The notes below the pieces were generated by a model, which did no database searches, was not told where the DNA came from, and saw only the letters and a program-made list of their open reading frames with translations. Below, in pieces: positions 1 to 7,318 of a DNA stretch of 10,537 nucleotides. The stretch is from an uncultured Lachnospiraceae bacterium (GTDB lineage Bacteria > Bacillota_A > Clostridia > Lachnospirales > Lachnospiraceae). The translations under genes were made by a program, and so were the position numbers. The stretch is from assembly GCA_902787595.1 (NCBI GenBank), contig CADAHD010000049.1, positions 1 through 10,537 on the forward strand. Reading direction: 5' to 3'. How positions within the stretch are numbered: position 1 is the first letter of the stretch; every line of letters starts with the position of its first letter.

Positions 1-500
1 TTATAAGTGACAGAAGATGCACCCGGGTAATCAAGATGATTCAGATATTGATAGGCGGCTGCTACCGTTGGCACAAGAACAGGGTTCTTTGCAGAATAGC
101 CAAACGGTTCTGTTAAAACTTGTTTCCGGGCAGCAAAGACTTCCGGATGCATTGACTTATATTCCTCAAATTCTAAACGGATTTTATCAGCATCCTCATC
201 AAAAAGTGACAGTCCGGTTACAGACTCCCCGGTCTTTTCATCGTAAATCATCAAACAAACTGTTATCATAAAACAAAATGCCATCCATTGTTTTTCCTCG
301 TAGGTCAGACATTGTGTCGGCGGCATTTGATCCATAAGCCCAATTTGAATACGCAACCGTTCATTCTTTGGAACCTCTATGGCAATATTTGGAACTCTGT
401 TCGAAATTACATCAGTAAGGAAGTCATATAACTCTACCATATCCTCATTGCTGACTTTGTTATGGGTAAATTCTCCAACGATTTCAAAAAGGTTAGAATA
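1..500 (-). other. AT-rich foreign coding segment fused in frame to the aconitase
   Basis: The 166 codons from 500 to 3 continue the aconitase frame without a stop but match nothing I know in aconitases. Hand-counted G+C is about 40%, against roughly 50-58% in sampled lines further right. A frame open this long at 40% G+C is very unlikely by chance, and the translation looks like a soluble protein: an N-terminal amphipathic stretch, [20 protein letters not shown] in the middle, then [17 protein letters not shown] and [10 protein letters not shown] near the edge. It therefore looks like part of a real gene of unknown function. It has no convincing start of its own: an in-frame ATG near 437 has a GAGG only 2-3 bases upstream, and coding-like sequence extends above it. 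Either an internal piece of another gene has been joined here or the contig is chimeric. Confidence 0.7.
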
Positions 501-2741
501 TAGTATTATCTCTCTTTCGGTATCCGTGAGCGCGCCAAGCTTTAAGTCGAATTCCTTTAAGCTGCCGTCTGCTATCACATAAGCCTTGATAACGTCTGCC
601 TTTTCCTCCACGGCCTTTCTGATGCCGGGCAGGAAGATGTAGTCAAGATTCTTGAAAGGCAGCTCTCCCTCGGGGATAACGAAGGGCAGCATGCCCCAGT
701 TGATGAGGTTTGAACGGTAACGCTTGGTAGCATACTCGTTTGCTATGTTGGCCCAGCCGCCCAGTACCTTCTGGCAGCTTGCAGCCTGCTCACGCGCAGA
801 ACCGTCACCGGGCTTTACAGCAAAGATAGTCGAACCTATGCCGCAGTTAGCGCTTGTCACATCGGGGAACTGCTTCCATACGGTCTTAACAGCCTCTGTA
901 ATCTCGTCGCTCATCTGATCGAGAGCCACATCCTTGCGCCTCTTCTCTTCCTGGGCGTAAACTTCCTTTGCGCGGCCCACGTATGCGGGATCCTTTCTGG
1001 AAAGAGCGAACTCTGCCAGGCCCAAAGGGTTGCTCCTGTAGGATGAAGTCTCGCCCGAAGGGATCAACTCGTCGGTGGTGGTAACGGGATCGTGGATCTC
1101 GCTCACTACCTTGAGCAGCAGGTTATCGGTGAGGGCGACCATTGCCGGCCAGTCCTTGATATTGGGGCCGAACTTGACCTCTACGCTCTCATCAGCCACG
1201 CCCTTTGAGTCGAATACACGGTTTTCGTATATGCTCTTATCGAAGAAATATTTGTACTTTCCGATCTTCTCCGGAACCTCGGTAGCGGGGGTAAGATAAC
1301 CCTTGTTGGCTGCGGTAGCCGCGATAGAACGCGCATCCATAAGCGCAACCGAAGCGATCTGTCCGCTCTGAAGCTTGGAACCTTCGCGGTTGGGGAAGTT
1401 CCTGGTTGAGTGGCGGATGGAGAATTCGTTATTTGCGGGAGTATCGCCTGCGCCGAAGCAGGGACCGCAGAACGCCGTCTTTATTATCGCGCCGGTCTTT
1501 AACAGCTTGGCAGCGGCGCCGTTCTTTATCAGTTCCATATATACGGGCACGGACGCGGGATAAACGCTCAAGTTGAATTCATCCGATCCGATATTTGCGC
1601 CGTCCATGATATCGGCTGCGGCGCAGATGTTTTCGAATCCGCCGCCTGCGCAGCCTGCGATGATACCCTGATCCACAAGGAGTTTTCCGTTATGTATCTT
1701 ATTGCGCAGCTTAAAGTCCACAGCTCCGTCAAGGCTTACCTTGCCCTTTGCCTCGCAGTCGGCAAGGATATCGTCAAGGTTTGCATTGAGCTCGTCTATG
1801 GTATATGCGTTTGAAGGATGGAAAGGCAGGGCTATCATGGGCTTAACAGCCGAAAGATCGACCTCTACCACGCCATCGTAATAAGCCACATCGGCAGGCT
1901 TAAGCTCTTTATAATCGCCGCTGCGGCCGTGGATATCATAAAATTCCTTTATCTCCCCGTCTGTCTGCCAGATGGAAGAAAGGCAGGTGGTCTCGGTGGT
2001 CATTACGTCCACGCCGATACGGAAATCAGCGGAGAGCTTTGCCACGCCGGGGCCTACGAATTCCATTACTTTGTTCTTTACATAACCGTTCTTGAACACT
2101 GCGCCGATTATTGCGAGCGCCACGTCCTGGGGACCAACGCCTCTTGCGGGCTCGCCCTTAAGATAAACAGCCACAACATCGGGCATATCGATATCATAGG
2201 TCTGGTTTAAAAGCTGCTTGACCAGCTCGGGGCCGCCCTCGCCTACAGCCATGGTGCCCAGCGCGCCGTAACGGGTGTGGGAATCGGAACCCAGTATCAT
2301 GCCGCCGCCTGTTGCCAGCATCTCTCTTGCAAACTGGTGGATGACTGCCATGTGGGGCGGAACATACACGCCGCCGTAACGCTTTGCGCAGGAAAGACCG
2401 AATACATGATCATCCTCATTTATGGTGCCGCCTACAGCGCAGAGTGAGTTGTGGCAGTTGGTGAGAACATAAGGCATGGGGAACTTCTTAAGTCCCGAAG
2501 CCCTTGCGGTCTGGATGATACCCACGAATGTTATGTCGTGGGAAGTAAGCTTATCAAAACGGATATTGAGCTTTTCGTCATTGCCCGACTTGTTGTGTCC
2601 GGTCAGTATCCCGTAAGCTATCGTTCCTTTCTTTGCTTCTTTGACGTTTACTTCCTTACCGCATTTAGCGGCTGCGGCAGCTTCGTCGGTGAAGAGTTCA
2701 CCGCCTGCAAGGAATGCGCCGCCTTCGTACAGTTTTACCAT
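1..2741 (-). CDS. Aconitase-family hydratase, C-terminus replaced by foreign in-frame sequence (partial)
   Basis: Predicted [4Fe-4S] aconitate hydratase (citrate to isocitrate via cis-aconitate, cytosolic). The minus-strand frame opens at ATG 2741 behind a strong Shine-Dalgarno and stays open to the left edge (913 codons, no stop). Residues 1-747 (2741-501) read as a complete aconitase: the DSHT signature at D153-T156, cluster cysteines C364 (AGCAGGG), C425 and C428 (FCGPCFG), spaced almost as in mitochondrial aconitase, the NREGS segment near 451-455, and the domain-4 motif GDGSAR with S648 and R650 at the positions of the catalytic Ser/Arg. It resembles the roughly 760-residue hydratase of Lachnospiraceae. 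That family should end about 10 residues after TDxERxIIL with a Gly-Cys-Leu-Ile-Asn-Tyr-like tail. Here the match stops at L747 and unrelated sequence follows. A different hydratase substrate such as homocitrate cannot be excluded. It lies 30 bases after the J-like/TPR gene. Confidence 0.9.
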   Translation of the reverse strand, partial: MVKLYEGGAFLAGGELFTDEAAAAAKCGKEVNVKEAKKGTIAYGILTGHNKSGNDEKLNIRFDKLTSHDITFVGIIQTARASGLKKFPMPYVLTNCHNSLCAVGGTINEDDHVFGLSCAKRYGGVYVPPHMAVIHQFAREMLATGGGMILGSDSHTRYGALGTMAVGEGGPELVKQLLNQTYDIDMPDVVAVYLKGEPARGVGPQDVALAIIGAVFKNGYVKNKVMEFVGPGVAKLSADFRIGVDVMTTETTCLSSIWQTDGEIKEFYDIHGRSGDYKELKPADVAYYDGVVEVDLSAVKPMIALPFHPSNAYTIDELNANLDDILADCEAKGKVSLDGAVDFKLRNKIHNGKLLVDQGIIAGCAGGGFENICAAADIMDGANIGSDEFNLSVYPASVPVYMELIKNGAAAKLLKTGAIIKTAFCGPCFGAGDTPANNEFSIRHSTRNFPNREGSKLQSGQIASVALMDARSIAATAANKGYLTPATEVPEKIGKYKYFFDKSIYENRVFDSKGVADESVEVKFGPNIKDWPAMVALTDNLLLKVVSEIHDPVTTTDELIPSGETSSYRSNPLGLAEFALSRKDPAYVGRAKEVYAQEEKRRKDVALDQMSDEITEAVKTVWKQFPDVTSANCGIGSTIFAVKPGDGSAREQAASCQKVLGGWANIANEYATKRYRSNLINWGMLPFVIPEGELPFKNLDYIFLPGIRKAVEEKADVIKAYVIADGSLKEFDLKLGALTDTEREIILYSNLFEIVGEFTHNKVSNEDMVELYDFLTDVISNRVPNIAIEVPKNERLRIQIGLMDQMPPTQCLTYEEKQWMAFCFMITVCLMIYDEKTGESVTGLSLFDEDADKIRLEFEEYKSMHPEVFAARKQVLTEPFGYSAKNPVLVPTVAAAYQYLNHLDYPGASSVTY

Positions 2742-2757
2742 TGATTTATCTCCTCTC
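2742..2757 (-). promoter_or_regulatory. Shine-Dalgarno of the aconitase gene
   Basis: On the minus strand GAGAGGAGA (2757-2749) sits upstream of ATG 2741, with 8 bases between GGAG and the start. This fixes the aconitase start. It lies in the 30-base gap after the stop of the J-like/TPR gene; the gap holds no terminator-like hairpin, so read-through transcription is plausible. Confidence 0.7.
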
Positions 2758-2771
2758 TTTGTTGTTCTTTC

Positions 2772-5700
2772 TTATTGGGAATTTGCCCACAGACCCATGG
2801 TATTTTCTATGTCCGTGGGATTTATCTTTGTAGCTCTTTCAAAGTACTCCCGGGCTTTGGCCCTGTCTCCGTTTATCTCTGCCAGATAACCCAGCACTAT
2901 CAGTCTGTCGTAGCATTCCTGATATCTGCAGGACAGGCAGAAGCATCCGTCTTCTATATGCTCCAGATATTCAAGGCACTGCTTCTGGTCCCCTTTGAAC
3001 AGATACATCATCGCCAGGCGCTCATATCTTATGGCGTTGTCGGCGCGCTGGGATCTTAAGTAATACTCCTCCGTGTTCATGGGCTCGCCCTGCATTTCCT
3101 TTATATGCTTCGGAGGATTTTTTGCATTTAAGCATTCCTTTATCTCTGCGCCGGCATAAAGCTCTGCCCTCCATTTCCAGTTACCGCCGTTCAGATAAAC
3201 ATCCGCCAGCCTGCAGCACAGAGCCAGGCTGCGGAACACGCCTATCCTGCTCTGTCCCAGATCCTTCTGCAAGGCGCAGGCCTTGATAAGATAATCAAAA
3301 GCCTTCCTGTATTTCCTTGCATAAAGCAGCTTATCGCCCACTACATGGAAGTATCTGGCCACCTTCTTCGCCTCTTCCTGCCTGTCCTTGTTATACCACA
3401 TCTCAGGCAGCAGATGCAGATGTGTCCACTTTACGCCCAGTATCTCCCGCATTTTCCTGTCGAATTCCTTAAAGCACTTATCAAAATCCTGAGGGCGGAT
3501 CTGCATCAGGGTCTCAAACTTGGCGTCTATGACCTGCCAGTCATTTAAGTATTCTATCTCATGCAGCCTGTCATAGCATTTATTGGCATTTTCCTCATCG
3601 CCGCAGCATACATAGATCTCGGCAAGCTTATTGATATAATTGCCTTTGTCCTTATATTCTTCAAGATATTTTTTAAGGACCTCCAGAGCTTCGTTCCACC
3701 GCCCCCTGCTGCCCAGAGTATCTGCCAGCTGATATATGGGTGCCGTCTGCATGGAACCGTACTTATCGATGCACTCGCGGAATATCCTTTCGGCCTCGTC
3801 GGTGCGGCGCATCAGATAGTTCATATCGCCTATCCTGTACAGACGGAAGGAATCATCATACGCATCGTCTTCGCCCCCTTCGCTCTTATCAAGCGCGGCC
3901 TGAAGATCTGCGATCGCAGCATCCAGGTCTCCGCTGTGGGTCAGGAGATCGGCCCTTGCCGCCATCACAAAAGGCGTGGGATTCATCTCTACCAGTTTAT
4001 CAAAATACCTCTTTGACTCCTCGTAATCCTTTAATGCTTCGTACTTTTCGTAGCGGCGCTGATAGCAGCGCGCCAGCTCATACACGGCACGGTCCTCTTC
4101 GGGATCCATCTCGAGTATCTTTTTGTACCAGGAGATGGCTGTTTCATCATCGCCTTCGGTAGCCCTGTAGCACTCGCCCAGATAATACAGCGGCGCGGGG
4201 TTATCCGGTTCGTTCTCCGCTATCTCCTTATAGTATGTTATGGCCTCCGCATAGTCCTTTTTCATGCGCTTCAGATTAGCCCGCAGCATATACAGATTAC
4301 GGAGCTTCGTGCCCTTTTCTATGTAGCCCTCGACCATCTCCAGCGCTTCATCATACTTTTCTTCCTCGGTGAGCACCCTGGCTATCTCAAAGCCCACCAT
4401 ATCCTCCGTGACCACTTCGTCCTCGTAGGCCTCGGGCTTGGGCGGATCGGCTTCCTTAACCTCCTCCAGCAGGGCATTTGCCTTTTTCCGGAAGAGCTCG
4501 ATCTTTTCGCCCAGGTTGGTTTCGTGCATCAGTCTGAGCTCCTCAAGCGCCAGAGCCGGATGCCTGACCTTATTTTCCTCCGCCGTCCTGATCACTGCCT
4601 GCGCATCCTCATACTGCTTATATACCATAAACACACGCAGTGCCAGCAGATACGGGCGGTAATAATCCCTGTAAAGAGCCAGGATGGAATGATAATCATC
4701 AACCACGCCCTGACCGTCATGCAGTCTGTAATAAGCCTCCTGGCGGCGCATATATGCAGGCAGGTTATTCCTGTCCTCTCTTATCTGCTCGTCGCAGTCG
4801 TCCACCACTTCCTTATACTTGCCGCTGCGCAGGCGCAGTCTCTGCATCAGATCCCGGTAAGGCAGCATCATGGACTCATCCCATTCCACCTCAATAGCCT
4901 TTTGCGCATAATCCAGCGCTGTTTCGTACAGTGACGGATCCTTACGGTAGATCGCCAGAAAACCGTAGCACTGCGCCAGGACATATCTCTGATAGCCCAG
5001 AGTCTTCTTACGCTTTTTATACTTATCGCTGCCGTCGTCCGGCAGTTCTTCAAGCGCCTTTTCCCACTCCTTAAGATAGTGCAGGGCGCCTTCATAATCC
5101 TCTGTCTCCAGCAGGCAGCGGCCCTTCATATCCACATAGTCGTAATACTCGGAGGTTCCCGGAGTATAGGTCTTCTGATCCAGCATTTCCAGCGTTTCCC
5201 TGATGCGGTCGGAATGGAAGCGGCTCCAGCACAGCTCTATCCACGCGTCAAGGTCCTCGGGATCGCTCTTCAGTCTTTCCAGATAATGCGCTTCTCTCGA
5301 GCACTGCACGGTCATAAAGAAGTTCTTTACCTTGGGTGATCCGTTCAGATGCTGAATATGATCCCTTATGATATTCTCTGCCTTTTCATAATCGCCCAGA
5401 TGCTGCTGATAACGCGCCATATCAAAATGCGCCATTGCGTGATCGGGCACCAGCTCAAGCGTTCTGTTCCAGCATTCGAGCGCCTCTTCCCACTTATCGC
5501 AGGCGCTGAGCGCCTCTCCGCACACCCTCAGAACATACGCGTCATCATACTTTCCCCGCATCTGAGCCGCGACAACATCTATCCTGCGGCCGTCGGGAAG
5601 CTCCGTTTTCTCTTCAAGCAGCGCCAGGCGCAGGGCCTCCACATCCTCATACGGATGATACACTCCCTTGGCGTGCAGCTCATCGAACTTTTCATGGATC

Positions 5701-6431
5701 TGCGTTCTGCTCTCCTGCAGGTCCTCATTTTTTTCAAATATCTGTTCCGAAGTGAGGAAAACCACGGGGCCGTCACGCATATCACCCTTGCTACCCTCTA
5801 CGCGCTCCTGTTCCACATCGTTATCAAGTCCGGTGATCTCTCTGTTTATGTCATAAAACAGGTTGATATAGCCGTCATAGTCCGGCTCCCCTTCTCCCGT
5901 CTTGTCGAACAGATCATAATCTCCGAAGGTTTCCTTTTCCACCTGATATATCAGATAATCCAGGAAATTCTCGGGGAATTTCTCCAGCAGATCTTCTTTT
6001 TCCTCTACAAAGCGGAAAGTATCGTTAAGAAGGATCCACACGTTCTTGGGCAGGTACTGATGGCTCATGATAAACACCAGCAGGCGCTCTCTCGTTTCGT
6101 AAGAAGTATCAAGCCCCTGACACAGCGGGTCGGACAGCAGCTCCTCCCACTGCTTGGGGTCGCGGCGCAGGAAGATGTCCTTGTACACCGCTTCAACCTT
6201 CTTAAGCCAGCGCGCTATATCGTCATCGGGTTCCGGCTCTGCCTCTTCCTTCGGAGGGTTGACAGCCAGCTCATACGCCTCACGCAGGTTTTTGAAGCCC
6301 TCGGGGTCGTCCTCGGGGTTGTGCTGCGGAAGCAGTGATTTATATTGTTTCTTGATGGCGGACTCGTCGTCCGTGGGTTCCATCTGAAGGATTTTCCATG
6401 CCTGATCGATCGTCATGATGTTATTCTCCAT
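2772..6431 (-). CDS. Giant J-like domain/TPR protein, putative HscC-type Hsp70 partner
   Basis: A 1219-residue, predicted cytosolic protein with no signal peptide or membrane segment. Residues 6-56 form a J-like domain: helix I (AWKILQMEPT), helix II (ESAIKKQYKSLL), and helix III (FKNLREAYELA). The loop reads QHNPEDDPEGF, so the catalytic HPD is replaced by H37-N38-P39. A charged linker (60-72) and a helical region (73-290) follow, then many TPR-like helix pairs, clearest at about 296-329, 331-364, 711-742, 745-777, 780-815, 862-893, 896-928 and 1174-1207. A cysteine cluster (C1163, C1165, C1168, C1173) precedes the last repeat. The gene starts 2 bases after the hslO stop. ATG 6431 has no good Shine-Dalgarno, whereas the in-frame ATG 6416 (M6) has GGAG 9 bases upstream, so the true start may be 6416. 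The layout recalls E. coli HscC with DjlB/DjlC (known system); pairing with the HscC-like Hsp70 in this window is inferred. TPR arrays usually bind proteins; the client is unknown. Confidence 0.88.
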   Translation of the reverse strand: MENNIMTIDQAWKILQMEPTDDESAIKKQYKSLLPQHNPEDDPEGFKNLREAYELAVNPPKEEAEPEPDDDIARWLKKVEAVYKDIFLRRDPKQWEELLSDPLCQGLDTSYETRERLLVFIMSHQYLPKNVWILLNDTFRFVEEKEDLLEKFPENFLDYLIYQVEKETFGDYDLFDKTGEGEPDYDGYINLFYDINREITGLDNDVEQERVEGSKGDMRDGPVVFLTSEQIFEKNEDLQESRTQIHEKFDELHAKGVYHPYEDVEALRLALLEEKTELPDGRRIDVVAAQMRGKYDDAYVLRVCGEALSACDKWEEALECWNRTLELVPDHAMAHFDMARYQQHLGDYEKAENIIRDHIQHLNGSPKVKNFFMTVQCSREAHYLERLKSDPEDLDAWIELCWSRFHSDRIRETLEMLDQKTYTPGTSEYYDYVDMKGRCLLETEDYEGALHYLKEWEKALEELPDDGSDKYKKRKKTLGYQRYVLAQCYGFLAIYRKDPSLYETALDYAQKAIEVEWDESMMLPYRDLMQRLRLRSGKYKEVVDDCDEQIREDRNNLPAYMRRQEAYYRLHDGQGVVDDYHSILALYRDYYRPYLLALRVFMVYKQYEDAQAVIRTAEENKVRHPALALEELRLMHETNLGEKIELFRKKANALLEEVKEADPPKPEAYEDEVVTEDMVGFEIARVLTEEEKYDEALEMVEGYIEKGTKLRNLYMLRANLKRMKKDYAEAITYYKEIAENEPDNPAPLYYLGECYRATEGDDETAISWYKKILEMDPEEDRAVYELARCYQRRYEKYEALKDYEESKRYFDKLVEMNPTPFVMAARADLLTHSGDLDAAIADLQAALDKSEGGEDDAYDDSFRLYRIGDMNYLMRRTDEAERIFRECIDKYGSMQTAPIYQLADTLGSRGRWNEALEVLKKYLEEYKDKGNYINKLAEIYVCCGDEENANKCYDRLHEIEYLNDWQVIDAKFETLMQIRPQDFDKCFKEFDRKMREILGVKWTHLHLLPEMWYNKDRQEEAKKVARYFHVVGDKLLYARKYRKAFDYLIKACALQKDLGQSRIGVFRSLALCCRLADVYLNGGNWKWRAELYAGAEIKECLNAKNPPKHIKEMQGEPMNTEEYYLRSQRADNAIRYERLAMMYLFKGDQKQCLEYLEHIEDGCFCLSCRYQECYDRLIVLGYLAEINGDRAKAREYFERATKINPTDIENTMGLWANSQ
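6416..6429 (-). promoter_or_regulatory. Alternative start and Shine-Dalgarno of the J-like/TPR gene
   Basis: GGAG (6429-6426), formed by the first codons of the longer reading, lies 9 bases before the in-frame ATG at 6416-6414. ATG 6431 has only weakly purine-rich sequence upstream. Starting at 6416 would remove five residues and still leave the whole J-like domain, which begins at TIDQAWKIL. Confidence 0.4.
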
Positions 6432-6433
6432 TA

Positions 6434-7318
6434 TCAGTTTACATAATTGGGGTCAGACCCCATGGCCGTCTTGATCTCATCTGTTTCAAAAGTGTAGTCC
6501 TTATTGCAGAAATCGCAATGAAGTGTGACGGGCTTGCCCTCGGCGATCATCGCATCCAGCTCGTCGCGGCCCAGGCTGATAAGAGCCCTGGTAACGCGAT
6601 CACGATTGCAGTTGCAGTGATAACGGGGCACCAACTCCCCCTCCACCTCGATATCACCCAAAAGACCCCTCATAATATCTTCAAGGGTCTCGCCGGCAGC
6701 AAAGTGGTCGGTAACGGAGCTCATGCCTGACAGGGTTTTTTCAAGCATGCTGATGGTCTCTTCCGAGGCGAAGGGCATAAGCTGTATGATAAAACCGCCG
6801 GCATGCTTTATGCTGCCATCGGTATCTACCAGCACTCCCAGGCCCACGGCCGAAGGCGTCTGTTCGCTCACCGCAAAATAATATGTCAGGTCATCGCCTA
6901 TCTCTCCCGTAGTGAGCGGCGTCTGCCCCGTATACGGCTCTTTAAGCCCCAGATCCTTCATGACTGTGAGCATACCGGCGCCTATGCCGCCGCCCACATC
7001 CAGATGTCCGTTTGCCTTAAGCGGCAGTTCTACCGTGGGATCATACATCAGCCCTTTGACCTGCGCCTGCGGATCCGCGCTTACCGTCATCTGCCTGATG
7101 GGGCCGTCCCCGTCTATCTTTAAGGTGATCAGATCCTCTTCGCTCTTGCACATGCTGCCCATCATGGCGCCGGCCGTGAGCAGGCGTCCCAATGCAGCAC
7201 TGCAGAGCGGCGAAGCGCCATGTATGCGTCTCGCCTCTTCGACAGTATCCTTAGTATATGCCGCTATAAATCTTAATTCCTTATTTTCCGAAAGTCCGTG
7301 TATCAGTCTGTCGCTCAT
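6434..7318 (-). CDS. hslO: Hsp33, redox-regulated molecular chaperone
   Basis: Cytosolic holdase. In the family, oxidation releases Zn from four C-terminal cysteines and unfolds the C-terminal region to expose client-binding surfaces, which prevents aggregation under oxidative stress. The 294-residue length is usual. The N-terminal core carries typical Hsp33 stretches (ELRFIAAYT near 14-22; the Gly-rich HLDVGGGIGAG near 105-115; AGGFIIQLMP at 173-182). The zinc switch is intact: C235-x-C237 and C268-x-x-C271, with the linker region between. The ATG overlaps the HD-GYP stop by 4 bases (ATGA), with GGAGG 10 bases upstream, so translational coupling is likely. The last eight residues, GSDPNYVN, lie beyond the usual end of the domain and are largely encoded by a palindromic repeat (6448-6462). 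The J-like/TPR gene starts 2 bases after the stop. Extra cysteines occur at C39 and C57. Confidence 0.96.
   Translation of the reverse strand: MSDRLIHGLSENKELRFIAAYTKDTVEEARRIHGASPLCSAALGRLLTAGAMMGSMCKSEEDLITLKIDGDGPIRQMTVSADPQAQVKGLMYDPTVELPLKANGHLDVGGGIGAGMLTVMKDLGLKEPYTGQTPLTTGEIGDDLTYYFAVSEQTPSAVGLGVLVDTDGSIKHAGGFIIQLMPFASEETISMLEKTLSGMSSVTDHFAAGETLEDIMRGLLGDIEVEGELVPRYHCNCNRDRVTRALISLGRDELDAMIAEGKPVTLHCDFCNKDYTFETDEIKTAMGSDPNYVN
6448..6462. repeat. Perfect 15-base palindromic repeat inside the 3' end of hslO
   Basis: TGGGGTCAGACCCCA is an inverted repeat with 7-base arms (6448-6454 and 6456-6462) around one central base. As RNA it could form a 6-bp stem with a 3-base loop. On the minus strand it reads GGGGTCTGACCCC followed by AATTATGT. 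I recall this type of sequence as a dispersed intergenic palindrome in many bacteria, but cannot confirm that here. It encodes part of the C-terminal GSDPN of Hsp33 and ends 17 bases before the ATG of the next gene. Confidence 0.65.

Noticed and set aside
17..271. 84-codon plus-strand frame in the AT-rich left end
   Set aside because: The opposite-strand frame is open across the whole 500 bases and gives a more protein-like sequence, so this is more likely a shadow.
501..2741. Possible frameshift or internal stop in the aconitase gene
   Set aside because: I followed the codons from the start at 2741 to 501: the frame is unbroken and family motifs appear in the expected order. The only anomaly is the changed 3' end.
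3561..4016. 151-codon plus-strand frame within the TPR region
   Set aside because: It is a shadow of the TPR-coding frame; no supporting motif or ribosome-binding site was seen.
5349..6338. 329-codon open frame on the plus strand
   Set aside because: It lies wholly antisense to the J-like/TPR gene; its translation is a hydrophobic, low-information mirror of that gene with no recognisable domain. The minus-strand frame has clear J-like and TPR patterns.
6448..6462. The palindrome as an intrinsic terminator between hslO and the J-like/TPR gene
   Set aside because: No run of T follows either arm, it lies inside the hslO coding sequence, and the next gene starts a few bases later.
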